Source of the DNA: Desulfobacteraceae bacterium UBA2174
GTDB taxonomy: Bacteria; Desulfobacterota; Desulfobacteria; Desulfobacterales; UBA2174
Direction: 5' to 3'
Length of the DNA: 64,000 nt
NCBI GenBank assembly: GCA_002327445.1
Contig: DCWA01000035.1
Location: 1-64,000 of the forward strand
The notes under the pieces were generated by a model. The model did not search any database. It had not been told where the DNA came from and saw nothing but the letters and a program-made list of their open reading frames with translations. Position numbers and translations under genes: made by a program. Below are positions 36,574 to 44,970 of the stretch, piece after piece. Positions within the stretch are counted from its first letter, which is position 1; each line of letters opens with the position of its first letter.

Positions 36574-36930
36574 CTATGCCGCCAGGCACGCCTCCGGCGC
36601 TTCGATCCACCGGCTGGCGACAAGCCGGTCCTCGACGGTGAGGCGATGGTCAGCATCGAGACTCACGGCGCACACATCGGCCCCGGCCCGTCTCAGGGCC
36701 GCCTCGAGGGCATCGGTTTCCGGTTTTGGAATGACGGTGTCAGAGCGCCCCCTGACAATCAGCACCCGCTTTCCGCTCAGGTTCACCGGACCGGCTTCGG
36801 GCAGGGGCATCATCGGCCGCGGCAGGATCGCCGAATCGAACACCTCCGGACGCAACAGAAGGGATGCCGCGGCGACGGACGCCCCGTTGGAGTATCCCAG
36901 GGCCGTCATGGGGACTTTTGGAACGCAATC
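36574..36930 (-). pseudogene. C-terminal fragment of an alpha/beta hydrolase (carboxylesterase type)
   Basis: From about residue 40 of this frame onward the sequence matches the C-terminal half of phospholipase/carboxylesterase-family hydrolases: nucleophile elbow GYSNGAS, then VLIVRGRSDTVIPKPE (acid region) and SLDADHRLT (catalytic His). The N-terminal 110 residues or so, including the HG oxyanion segment, are missing. Upstream sequence is unrelated, so the gene has been truncated by a deletion or insertion. Confidence 0.75.
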
Positions 36931-37055
36931 AAAAGGGGGACCCGGGCCGGGCTCCCTTTTTTTGCCGCACGGTTGTGGTTTCCGGCGCCGGGAGGCGGCG
37001 GCAAAGACCTTCCAGACGCCGGCCAAGCTGCCGATTCGTGTTTGGAAATTTCATT

Positions 37056-37329
37056 TCACCATTTTGGAAGCCCGCTCGAGGACGAAATGCCGCGTACTGG
37101 AATTGCGTCCTCGGCATCGAGGTTGATCCAGCCAAAAGGGATTTTGGACTGAGCCACGTAAATGGCCGCAAGGGTGGTCTTGCCCTGGGCCGCACGGCCC
37201 TGGATGATGGTCGGCTTTGCGGCCTTCAGCGGCCTTCATCTGCCGAAGCAGCCGTTTGCGGATCAGCGGCGCCTTGATCTGGGGCGACGACAGCTTGGAC
37301 GGAACAGGCTGGTACAGCATACCCACCAC
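37056..37329 (-). pseudogene. Frameshifted N-terminal fragment of a LuxR/MalT-type STAND regulator
   Basis: The minus strand first reads SKLSSPQIKAPLIRKRLLRQM up to EGRKA, then after a frameshift near 37210 continues as TIIQGRAAQGKTT (Walker A) and FGWINLDAEDA, matching the start of MalT-like ATPase activators. The match stops abruptly soon after. Only the first 80 or so of roughly 850-900 residues remain. It abuts the hydrolase fragment, so this is a decayed locus. Confidence 0.65.
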
Positions 37330-37733
37330 CTTCCTGGTGCAGCCTGAAGATCAACTGTCGAACGTCTATATTGTCGGACCTGCGAGTGGCGACGGACTCA
37401 ACGCCTGGGCGGGTGATAATCTAAGAATTATTACTATGAATTGCGATTGGATTGCAAGGAGATCCACAAAGATGTCCAGTCTGATTTTTTAGCAAATAAA
37501 TCAGAAGGTTGAATTTCAAACGGCATCGTCTGCCGATCTTTCGACACTCCCGTTGACGATCTCCAAAAGTTTGACTTGTCGCTGGACGTTTCGAATCCGG
37601 ATCTAGCGCGGCGGGCTTCCGCTTCCCCAGCTTGCGGCCCCCGTGGGGATCATGGTATTCTTGCTGCCAACAATCGATTTTTGGATCGGCATCGATTCAG
37701 AAAAGAAATTTCGATGTCAGAAAGGATTTCTCG
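37330..37733. other. Gene-free stretch of lower GC
   Basis: 404 bp between the STAND-regulator remnant and the next gene. I see no credible frame, RNA or terminator. Base composition is more AT-rich than neighbouring genes, consistent with decayed or acquired DNA. The promoter for the following gene pair should be at its right end. Confidence 0.5.
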
Positions 37734-38183
37734 ATGATCTATATCGGCTACTTCGTCCATGTCACCAACCAGGAGCAAGTCGATGAGGCCGACCGGCGCC
37801 ACGGCGAGTTTCACATGGCCGTCGAGGCGGCCGACCCCGCCGGGGCCCTGGAGATGTTTCACCGACAGATCGCCTACCACCGCCGGCAGAGCGAATTCTT
37901 CGAGGGCATCTGCCGCATCTACCTGGTGCAGCTTTTCGAACTGGACCGCTTCCCGTCCCATCGCGCCGTGATGCTCACCTACAAGTCGGTGGCCGGAGAC
38001 CCGCTGATGCCGTTTATCCGTTGCAGCGTTCCGGGTAGCGACACGGACGGCTGCCGGATTATCGACTGGCGAAACAACCAACCGGAGGTGGACGGCGAAA
38101 AAGAGACGCTGTTCATGGCCTTCGAGAACCGAATAACGCCGCCGGCTTCCCTTCACCCCCATTCGCATCAGGAGGATTCATGA
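37734..38183 (+). CDS. Uncharacterised protein translationally coupled to a nitroreductase
   Basis: 149-residue soluble protein starting MIYIGYFVHVTN, with no recognised motif. It has an acidic-basic helical N-terminal half and a conserved-looking core (AVMLTYKSVAGDPLMPFIRC). The ATG follows AAAGGA. The stop overlaps the next ATG by 4 bp, so it is co-translated with the nitroreductase and probably acts with it. Confidence 0.75.
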   Translation: MIYIGYFVHVTNQEQVDEADRRHGEFHMAVEAADPAGALEMFHRQIAYHRRQSEFFEGICRIYLVQLFELDRFPSHRAVMLTYKSVAGDPLMPFIRCSVPGSDTDGCRIIDWRNNQPEVDGEKETLFMAFENRITPPASLHPHSHQEDS

Positions 38184-38851
38184 ACGTCATCGAAGCCATC
38201 CAGGCGCGCAAGAGCATCCGCGGCTACCGACCCGATCCGGTGCCGCGGGAAGTGTTGCGGGAGATTCTGGCGGTCGCCGGCCGTTCCCCATCGGCCATGA
38301 ACAGCCAGCCATGGGAATTTGTGGTGTTGGGCGGCGAGGTGTTGGACCGGGTGCGGGAGGCCAACGTGGCCAAGCTGCGCGACGGTGCGATGCCTTCCGG
38401 AGAGCATTCGGTGACCGGCTGGAGCAAGGAGAGCGTCTACCGCACCCGACAGGTGGAGCTGGCGGTGGGACTTTTCCAGCTCATGGGCATCGAGCGCCAC
38501 GACGCCGCCAAGCGGGCCCAATGGCTCGAGCGCGGCTTTCGCTTCTTCGACGCCCCGGCGGCCATCATCGTGCTCACGGACAAGTCGCTGAAACCGGAAA
38601 CGCCCCTCATCGACATCGGCATCGTGATCCAGTCCATCTGCCTGGCGGCCCTCGAACACGGTCTGGCCACCTGCATCGAGGACCAAGGCTGCATGTACCC
38701 GGAGGTTTTGCGCGAACTGGCCGAAATTCCCGACACCAAGCGGATCATCATGGCCATCGCGATCGGCTACCCGGACGGGGATTTTCCCGCCAACCGGATC
38801 GAGACCACCCGGGTGCCCATCGACGAGATCACCCTCTGGCGCGGCATGTAA
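38180..38851 (+). CDS. Nitroreductase family protein
   Basis: 223-residue FMN-dependent oxidoreductase of the NfsB/FRP fold. The start MNVIEAIQARKSIRGYRPDPVP is the family signature for FMN phosphate binding, followed by AGRSPSAMNSQPWEF, and GLATCIEDQG and the C-terminal IGYPDGDFPAN region. Substrate unknown; typical members reduce nitroaromatics, quinones or flavins with NAD(P)H. Overlaps the upstream gene by 4 bp. Confidence 0.88.
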   Translation: MNVIEAIQARKSIRGYRPDPVPREVLREILAVAGRSPSAMNSQPWEFVVLGGEVLDRVREANVAKLRDGAMPSGEHSVTGWSKESVYRTRQVELAVGLFQLMGIERHDAAKRAQWLERGFRFFDAPAAIIVLTDKSLKPETPLIDIGIVIQSICLAALEHGLATCIEDQGCMYPEVLRELAEIPDTKRIIMAIAIGYPDGDFPANRIETTRVPIDEITLWRGM

Positions 38852-38856
38852 GAGTT

Positions 38857-38919
38857 GGTTCAAGGTTCAAGGTTCAAGGTTCAAGGCAGAGTTTCGGGGT
38901 TCAGGTTTCAGGTTCTGGG
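38857..38919. repeat. Heptamer array GGTTCAA (9 units)
   Basis: Nine uninterrupted 7-nt units: four exact GGTTCAA, then GGCAGAG, TTTCGGG, GTTCAGG, TTTCAGG and TTCTGGG. It begins 6 bp after the nitroreductase stop codon. The exact unit is the reverse complement of the 27005-27088 array. Confidence 0.85.
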
Positions 38920-38998
38920 ACCGCCTTCTGCATCACCTAATTTTCGTCATTTGGATTCTTTGGGTCCCCGCGGTCCTTTCGGTTTGAGGTTGCTCTGA

Positions 38999-39712
38999 AT
39001 GGAACAAAGTCTCACTTTGACCCTGGACGACGGCCAACCCTTCTCGGGACGGCTGACATCGGCCGAAAAAATGGTGCCCGGGGCCTCCGCCATGGTGCTG
39101 CTGGCTCACGGCGCCGCCAACACCATGGACCATCCCCTGCTGGTGTATCTGTGCCGGGAGCTGGCCCGATCCGGATTCTTGTGCCTGCGCTTCAACTTCC
39201 CTTACAGCGAAGCCGGCCGGTCGAAGCCCGATAGCCAGACCACACTGGAGGCCACCTGGCGCCGGGTGCTGGAGTACGTGAAGACCGATCCCGGCATCGC
39301 CCCGCGCCGCGTGGTGGCCGCCGGCAAATCCCTGGGGGGCCGGGTGGCTTCCCAAATGGCCGCCGCCGGCCTGCTTGCCGTGGATGGCCTCATCTTCTAC
39401 GGCTACCCGCTTCACCCGCCCGGCCGAAAGGATACCCTGCGCGACGCCCATCTGGCCGCCATCCAGGCACCGATGCTCTTTTTCGCCGGCACCCGGGACC
39501 CATTCTGCGACCTGGACCTCATGCGGCCGGTTTGCCGGCGGCTGAAGGATCGGGCCACCCTGGAGATCATCGACGGCGGTGACCACTCCTTCGATCCGCC
39601 GGCCGCCGCCGGGCCCGAGGCCCGAGACCAGGCCTACCGGCAACTGATAGAACGGTCGGTACAGTGGATCGGCGCTCTCATCGATGGCCGACTAGGCTCC
39701 TCTCCCAAGTGA
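38999..39712 (+). CDS. Alpha/beta hydrolase (dienelactone-hydrolase-like/KAT-associated TEX30 type)
   Basis: 237-residue hydrolase. VLLAHGAANTMDH supplies the oxyanion region, GKSLGGRVASQ the nucleophile elbow (Ser near 112), GTRDPFCDLD the acid and GGDHSF the catalytic histidine. Such small hydrolases are often of unknown substrate. The ATG at 38999 has only a weak GAGG upstream. It stands alone. Confidence 0.85.
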   Translation: MEQSLTLTLDDGQPFSGRLTSAEKMVPGASAMVLLAHGAANTMDHPLLVYLCRELARSGFLCLRFNFPYSEAGRSKPDSQTTLEATWRRVLEYVKTDPGIAPRRVVAAGKSLGGRVASQMAAAGLLAVDGLIFYGYPLHPPGRKDTLRDAHLAAIQAPMLFFAGTRDPFCDLDLMRPVCRRLKDRATLEIIDGGDHSFDPPAAAGPEARDQAYRQLIERSVQWIGALIDGRLGSSPK

Positions 39713-39794
39713 CCGGGGATCGATTTCCCCCGCCACTCCCGACTCAGTGAGCCATCTGCGGTTGGGATACAACGAGAAAACGTTGAAAATTCGA

Positions 39795-39829
39795 AGAGAT
39801 CCCTCGTCGCTACGCTTCTCGGGATGACA
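39795..39829. repeat. Single copy of the dispersed repeat core
   Basis: GAGATCCCTCGTCGCTACG followed by CTTCTCGGGATGACAG matches the repeats at 13984-14190 with two differences. Confidence 0.75.
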
Positions 39830-39870
39830 GAAGCAAGTGCGTTCCCGACACTGTCATCATGCATTGTGCT

Positions 39871-39926
39871 GATAACCGACAACCGATTACCGACAACGGA
39901 TAACCGATAACCGATAACCGATAACC
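39871..39926. repeat. Heptamer array GATAACC (8 units)
   Basis: Eight consecutive units, five exact GATAACC and three one- or two-base variants, ending about 25 bp before the YcaO gene start. Confidence 0.9.
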
Positions 39927-39950
39927 GTTTTTCCAAACCCCGGAGTCCAC

Positions 39951-41696
39951 ATGCCCCCCCGTCCCCTCGTTTTGCGCGACGTCTTCAAGGAGTTCGTCGC
40001 CGATGTCGAAAAAACCGTCGCCCCGGAGGAAACCGTCCGCCGGGTGCGCCAGCGGCTGCAAACCCTCGACCTGGACATCCTCACCGAAACCCGGCGCATC
40101 GACAGCGGCCGGCTGGACATCCCGGTCTTCCTGAGCCTCTGCGGCGCCGACGCGCGCCGGGCCACCGGCAACCGCAAGCAGATGGGCAAGGGGGCCACCC
40201 CGGCCCAGGCCGAAGCCAGTGCCGTGATGGAACTGGTGGAGCGCTTCAGCCTGTTTTCCTTCAAGCAGGATCCGGCCGGCTTCACCACCGCCCCCTTGGC
40301 GTCCCTGGGGGCCGAAGCCATCGATTGCAGCCTGCTGGCGCTTTCCGTCCATGACGCATCGACGGACAGGGAGCCGGCGCTTGAAGTGCTCTCCGATCTC
40401 CCCCTGCGTTGGGCCTGGGCCTTCGACCTGGGCACCGAGCGTTGGATCCGGGTGCCGTTCGACTGGTTCTACGCCATCAACGCCTACAACGGCCCGGCGG
40501 CGGGCAACTGTGCCGAGGAAGCGATCTGCCAGGGAATCTGCGAAGTGGTCGAGCGGGACGTCTCCGCCCGGGTGCTAGGACGCGGCGAGGGGCCGCCGGC
40601 CATCGATCCGGCCTCGGTGGCCGATCCGGTCTGCCGGGAACTGATGAACAAGTACCATCGCGTGGGCGTGCGCCTGCACCTGTCTGACCTGAGCCTGGAC
40701 ACCGGCGTTCCCACCGTGGCGGTGCTGGCCTGGGATCCGGCCACTTTCCCGGCCCGCAGCGAAATCGTCTGGACCGCCGGCACGGCCACCAGTCCCCAGC
40801 GGGCCCTGAGCCGCACCCTCACCGAGGTGGCCCAGCTCGCCGGGGACTTCGACAGCGGCGCCAACTTCGAAGCCAGCGGCCTGCTCAAGTTCACCCGCCT
40901 CGACCAGGCCGACTTCGTCCGCCAAGCGCCCGCCACCCGCCGGATCGAGGATTTGCCCGATCTCTCCGGTCCGAACATCAGGGAGGAGATCCGGCGGCTC
41001 ACCGAGGCCCTGGCCCGCCGCGGGATGCCGGCCCTCCTGGTGGACATCACCCACCGCCAACTGCAAGTGCCGGCCTTTTACACCATCGTTCCCGGTGCCC
41101 GGTTTCGCGAGCGCACCACCAGCGCCAGCGTGGCCATGATCACCGCCAAGCTCATTTCCGAAACCCGGCCTCTGGACGAGGCCCTGGCCCGCCTGACCGA
41201 CTTCGACCGGCGCCTGCCGGACCGCTACTTCATTCAGTTCTACCTCGGCACCGGCCATCTGGCCGCCGGAGACGCCGATACCGCCCGGCGACACCTGCGA
41301 GGGGCGCTGGCGCTGGACCCCCCGGCACCGGAGCAGGCGAGCATCCTGGTTTATCTGGCCAGCGGATTGAAGGAGTCGGGGCGCTGGGACGAGGCCCTGG
41401 ACGTGCTGGAGCGGGCCCGGGACCTGGAGCCGGACCGCACGGACATCCATAACCTGCTGGGGGTGTGCCACTTCAAGCGCGGGGAACACGAGGAGGCCAT
41501 CGCATGCTTCCAGCAGGTGCTGGCGCTGGATCCCGGATCGGCCATGGATCATGCCAACCTCGGGGTCAACTACCAGGCCATCGGCGCCTACGACAAGGCC
41601 GCGGCGGCTTATGAAACCGCACTGTCGCTGGATCCCGGCATCGATTTCGCCCTGAAAAACCTGCTGGAACTGCACGCCTCCGGGAAAGCGAAATAA
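39951..41696 (+). CDS. YcaO-domain protein with C-terminal TPR repeats
   Basis: 581 residues. The N-terminal about 400 form a YcaO domain, an ATP-using backbone amide-activating fold; the nucleotide/Mg-binding segments SAVMELVERFS near residue 88 and AEEAICQGICEVVERDV near residue 184 are present. From about 425 there are four TPR repeats (for example HNLLGVCHFKRGEHEEAI). E. coli YcaO has a similar length and also a helical C-terminal domain and is linked to S12 methylthiolation; others make azolines or thioamides in peptides. No precursor peptide, TfuA, dehydrogenase or RimO gene is adjacent, so the substrate is open. Confidence 0.88.
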   Translation: MPPRPLVLRDVFKEFVADVEKTVAPEETVRRVRQRLQTLDLDILTETRRIDSGRLDIPVFLSLCGADARRATGNRKQMGKGATPAQAEASAVMELVERFSLFSFKQDPAGFTTAPLASLGAEAIDCSLLALSVHDASTDREPALEVLSDLPLRWAWAFDLGTERWIRVPFDWFYAINAYNGPAAGNCAEEAICQGICEVVERDVSARVLGRGEGPPAIDPASVADPVCRELMNKYHRVGVRLHLSDLSLDTGVPTVAVLAWDPATFPARSEIVWTAGTATSPQRALSRTLTEVAQLAGDFDSGANFEASGLLKFTRLDQADFVRQAPATRRIEDLPDLSGPNIREEIRRLTEALARRGMPALLVDITHRQLQVPAFYTIVPGARFRERTTSASVAMITAKLISETRPLDEALARLTDFDRRLPDRYFIQFYLGTGHLAAGDADTARRHLRGALALDPPAPEQASILVYLASGLKESGRWDEALDVLERARDLEPDRTDIHNLLGVCHFKRGEHEEAIACFQQVLALDPGSAMDHANLGVNYQAIGAYDKAAAAYETALSLDPGIDFALKNLLELHASGKAK

Positions 41697-41816
41697 ACGC
41701 CAACGGACGCCGGCCAACGCAGCCGTATAAAACTTTTGTCCGCGGCTGTCCGCGCCCGTCCGTGGTTTATTTTTTGCCGCGGAACGACAACTTCATCTCG
41801 AGAAGCACGGGTTTCC

Positions 41817-42605
41817 TCAGAGCCGCTGGACCAGCTCCGCCGCCAAGGCGGTGTAGTCCCGGGCCCCGGTGCTGGACGACCGCCAGAAAACCACCGGCGT
41901 GCCCGCGTCGGTGCTCTCGGCGATGGTGGTGTTGGTGCGGATCACGGTGTCGAACAGCAGTCCGGCGGTGCGCGGATCCGACTGGAGTTGGTGCAGGACG
42001 CCCTGGCCGACACGGGTGCGGCCGTCGAACATCGTCGCCACCACCCCGGCGATCTTCAGATCGGGGTTGATCTCCTCCTGGATGGCGCCGATGGTATCGA
42101 AGAGTTCGTCCAGGGCGGAAAAGGCGTAAGGATGGGTCTGGCAGGGAACCACCACCTTTGCGGCGGCGGCAAAGACGTTGACCGTGAGCAGGGAAAGGCT
42201 CGGCGGCGTGTCGAGGAGGATGACGTCGAAATCGCCGGCCACGCAGGCCAACCCCCGGCGCAGGCGATTTTCCCGGCCGTACTCGTTGACCAGCTCGATG
42301 TCCGCCCCGGAAAGGTCCGGGTGCCCCCCGATCAACGCCAGGTTGGGCCATGGGGTTGCGGCGAGCGCCTCCCGGGCCACCGGCTCCTTGTGCCGCATGA
42401 TCACGTCGTAGGCACTGGGACGCCCGTCACTGGTCGCGACCCCCAACCCCCGCGTGGCGTTGGCCTGGGGGTCCATGTCCACCACCAGCACCCGGCGGTC
42501 CATGCAGCTCAACGCGGCGGCCAGGTTGATCACGGTGACGGTCTTGCCCACCCCGCCCTTCTCGTTGGCCACGGCGATGGTGGTCGGTGCGCTCTGAGGG
42601 GACAT
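41817..42605 (-). CDS. ParA/MinD-family ATPase
   Basis: 262 residues with the deviant Walker A KGGVGKT at residues 16-22, switch VDMDPQANAT and LLDTPPSLS as Walker B. Strong AAGGAGG precedes the ATG. No ParB or centromere-like repeat is adjacent; instead the gene lies 23 bp downstream of a dynamin-like GTPase and is probably co-transcribed with it. That pairing suggests a role in positioning or recruiting the GTPase at the membrane or nucleoid, not in plasmid partition. Confidence 0.88.
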   Translation of the reverse strand: MSPQSAPTTIAVANEKGGVGKTVTVINLAAALSCMDRRVLVVDMDPQANATRGLGVATSDGRPSAYDVIMRHKEPVAREALAATPWPNLALIGGHPDLSGADIELVNEYGRENRLRRGLACVAGDFDVILLDTPPSLSLLTVNVFAAAAKVVVPCQTHPYAFSALDELFDTIGAIQEEINPDLKIAGVVATMFDGRTRVGQGVLHQLQSDPRTAGLLFDTVIRTNTTIAESTDAGTPVVFWRSSSTGARDYTALAAELVQRL

Positions 42606-42628
42606 TGCGCCTCCTTTCGGTCGGTTTT

Positions 42629-44860
42629 TTAGCGGCCCAGGCGCCGACGCAGCTCGGCGAGGGTGCGCCCCGCGGCCGCGGCCGCCGTCTCGATGCCCTC
42701 CAATCGATCCGCCACCTGCTGCCGGCCGACCCCTTGGGATTCGATCCGCTCGGCCAGCAGGGACAAGTCCTCCCCGTAGGCCCGCAACTGGTCGCCCAGG
42801 GCTTCGCGAATGCCGACGGTGGCGGCTTCGACAAGCTTGAACAGGTACTGGAACTTGATGTTTTCCTGGTAGTTCTTGAAGTGGAACTCCACCGCCCTGA
42901 GCGTTTCGCGCTTGATGCGCCGCAGCCCGTCCAGCAGCGCCTGGACGCCCTTGTCCGTGGGGGCGGCCGTGGGCTTTTTCAGGATGCGCCGGGCCCATTC
43001 CACCGCGGTGTAGAATCCCAGGCGGGCCACCGCTTCGGTGCGGATGCGGGCGGAAAACCCCAGCGGCGTTGCCGCCGACGGAATCTTGATCCCGGCGCGC
43101 TGCTTGAGGGCGTCCACATCGATGAAGGTCAGGCGCAAGGAATCCTCAACCGCCGCGCTGCCGCCGGTCGCCCCCGTGTCCAGATCGGCGAGGGCTTCCC
43201 TGGCCATGATGGCAAAGGGGAGGGCCACTTCGCTGAGCTGTTCGACGGTGCGGATTTCCGCGGCCCGCAGGAACCGCAACACTTCCGGAGTGACGGTATC
43301 GGCGAGGAATCCTTCCAGTGCCTGCCGAAAATCCTGGAACACGAGGTACAACCCGCTGGAAAACCCCGCCGACTGGAGGCTCTCCCGGTACTTGGCCGTC
43401 TCCGGGGTATACTGGCGCACGAAAGTCAGGGTGTCGCCGATGAGGGTGCCGGTCCGGGGGCTGAAAAAACGGTCGACCTCCTGCCGCAGCACGGCGCGCT
43501 GCTTGGCCGCGGCCCCGTCCAGGGTGTCGCGCACCAGGGCCTGGATCTGGTCGATGCGTTGGCGGTGCCGAGCCACCAGGAGCGACTGGTCCGCCACCTG
43601 GTGGGCGTCACGGCCGAGAGCCTCGCGGTGCAGCCTGCCCCAACGCCCCAGACCGTCGGCCACCACCGCCAGGCGCTCCACGTGGTTGCCCAGCAGCAGT
43701 ACCCGCCGTTCGTCCACCAGCTTGCGCCCGAATACTTCGTGAAAACGGGTGAATTCGGCGTCGGAAAAATCCGTCAGGACCGGCTCCCGGCGCCAATGGG
43801 CCAGCATGGCGGCGTCCCTGGCGGCCAGCGTGTCGACCGGTTGGCCGGCGAGGAGGTGATAGAGGGCACTGAGGGTGAAGATCAGCGGATCGGGGTGGAA
43901 GACACCCAACTGATCCCGGGTGCGCGCCACCTGCGCTTGCAACTCTTCCAGGGATGCGTGCTCGTTGAAATCGCAGTTGAACACGAAGAGCATGTTGGCG
44001 CCGATACCCATCTTGCGGATGATCGACAGGAAACGGAAATCGGCCTGGCGCAGGCCGGTGCGGCTGCTGATCACGTAAACAATCAGATGGGTCTGGAGCA
44101 TGTAGTCCTGGATCATGGCCAGGTGGTGGGGGTTGGGCGAATCGCTTCCCTGGCAGTCGGCGATTTCGACCCCCTCGGCCAGACCGCCGGTGTCGATCTC
44201 CAGTTCCACGTCCCGCAGGTATACCGAAAGGCTGTCGTCACCGACAAAGTCCCGGTGCCGGCCGAATTCGTCCCCTCGGAAGCGGGCCACGGTGGTTTCG
44301 GCGCCGATCTGGTCGCAGATGCGCGCGTAGCCTTCCAGGTAGGAGGCGATCATCACGCTGTTGGGATCCTGAGTGCCGTCGGCGATGAGCGCGGCTTGGT
44401 TCAAGCCGGCAAAGGCGTCCGCCAGGGCCTTGCGGTCGGCCTCCCGCCGCAGGTCGAATGGCGTCCGGGCCAGCTCCGGGGGAAGCCCCGGCAGCATCAC
44501 GATGGCCCGGGAGAGATCGGCGTTGATGTCCTCCCAGCTTTTGAAATGCAGCCGCGCCTCGAGGGATTCCCCGCGGCGGATGCGCGTGACGATGGAGGTG
44601 ACGATGCCCGCCCCGCGCTTGAGGTGATCGGCGCCGAGCAGGGCGTTGGTGAAGGTGCTCTTGCCCGATTTGATCGGGCCCACCACCGCCACGCGGATAT
44701 ACTCGTCGGCAATCTGTCGATGGGTCTGGCGGCAGGTCCGCTGCCAGTTCTCCAGGGAGGCGCCGCTGACGCCGGGCACACCTCCGGCGCGAACGATGAG
44801 ATCGTCCAGTACGGTGGCCTGTTCGAGAAGCGCTTCCTTTACACTGCGATAAGTTTCCAT
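42629..44860 (-). CDS. Dynamin-family large GTPase
   Basis: 743 residues. GTPase motifs are G1 GPIKSGKST (61-69), G2 threonine around GIVTSIVT, G3 IADCQGSD and a probable G4 FNCD. Long helical stalk-like segments and a C-terminal coiled region (residues about 640-740) follow. No membrane span is obvious; a hydrophobic paddle (YLVFQDF area) might bind lipid. The ATG at 44860 is the first before G1 and is chosen over an upstream extension in the intergenic area. Bacterial dynamins remodel membranes in division, stress or phage defence; the role here is unknown. Confidence 0.85.
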   Translation of the reverse strand: METYRSVKEALLEQATVLDDLIVRAGGVPGVSGASLENWQRTCRQTHRQIADEYIRVAVVGPIKSGKSTFTNALLGADHLKRGAGIVTSIVTRIRRGESLEARLHFKSWEDINADLSRAIVMLPGLPPELARTPFDLRREADRKALADAFAGLNQAALIADGTQDPNSVMIASYLEGYARICDQIGAETTVARFRGDEFGRHRDFVGDDSLSVYLRDVELEIDTGGLAEGVEIADCQGSDSPNPHHLAMIQDYMLQTHLIVYVISSRTGLRQADFRFLSIIRKMGIGANMLFVFNCDFNEHASLEELQAQVARTRDQLGVFHPDPLIFTLSALYHLLAGQPVDTLAARDAAMLAHWRREPVLTDFSDAEFTRFHEVFGRKLVDERRVLLLGNHVERLAVVADGLGRWGRLHREALGRDAHQVADQSLLVARHRQRIDQIQALVRDTLDGAAAKQRAVLRQEVDRFFSPRTGTLIGDTLTFVRQYTPETAKYRESLQSAGFSSGLYLVFQDFRQALEGFLADTVTPEVLRFLRAAEIRTVEQLSEVALPFAIMAREALADLDTGATGGSAAVEDSLRLTFIDVDALKQRAGIKIPSAATPLGFSARIRTEAVARLGFYTAVEWARRILKKPTAAPTDKGVQALLDGLRRIKRETLRAVEFHFKNYQENIKFQYLFKLVEAATVGIREALGDQLRAYGEDLSLLAERIESQGVGRQQVADRLEGIETAAAAAGRTLAELRRRLGR

Positions 44861-44970
44861 GGCGCCGAATGGATTGAAGAAGAGGCGGGCTCCCCCTTGC
44901 GGGCAGCGTGCCGACAAATCGCGACGCTTATTACACGCCGGGGCCTCGCTTGTCAAAGCCCCCGCCGGCC

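Noticed and set aside
41817..42605. Plasmid or chromosome partition locus
   Set aside because: No parB, parS-like repeats or replication genes adjacent; the partner is a dynamin-like GTPase.
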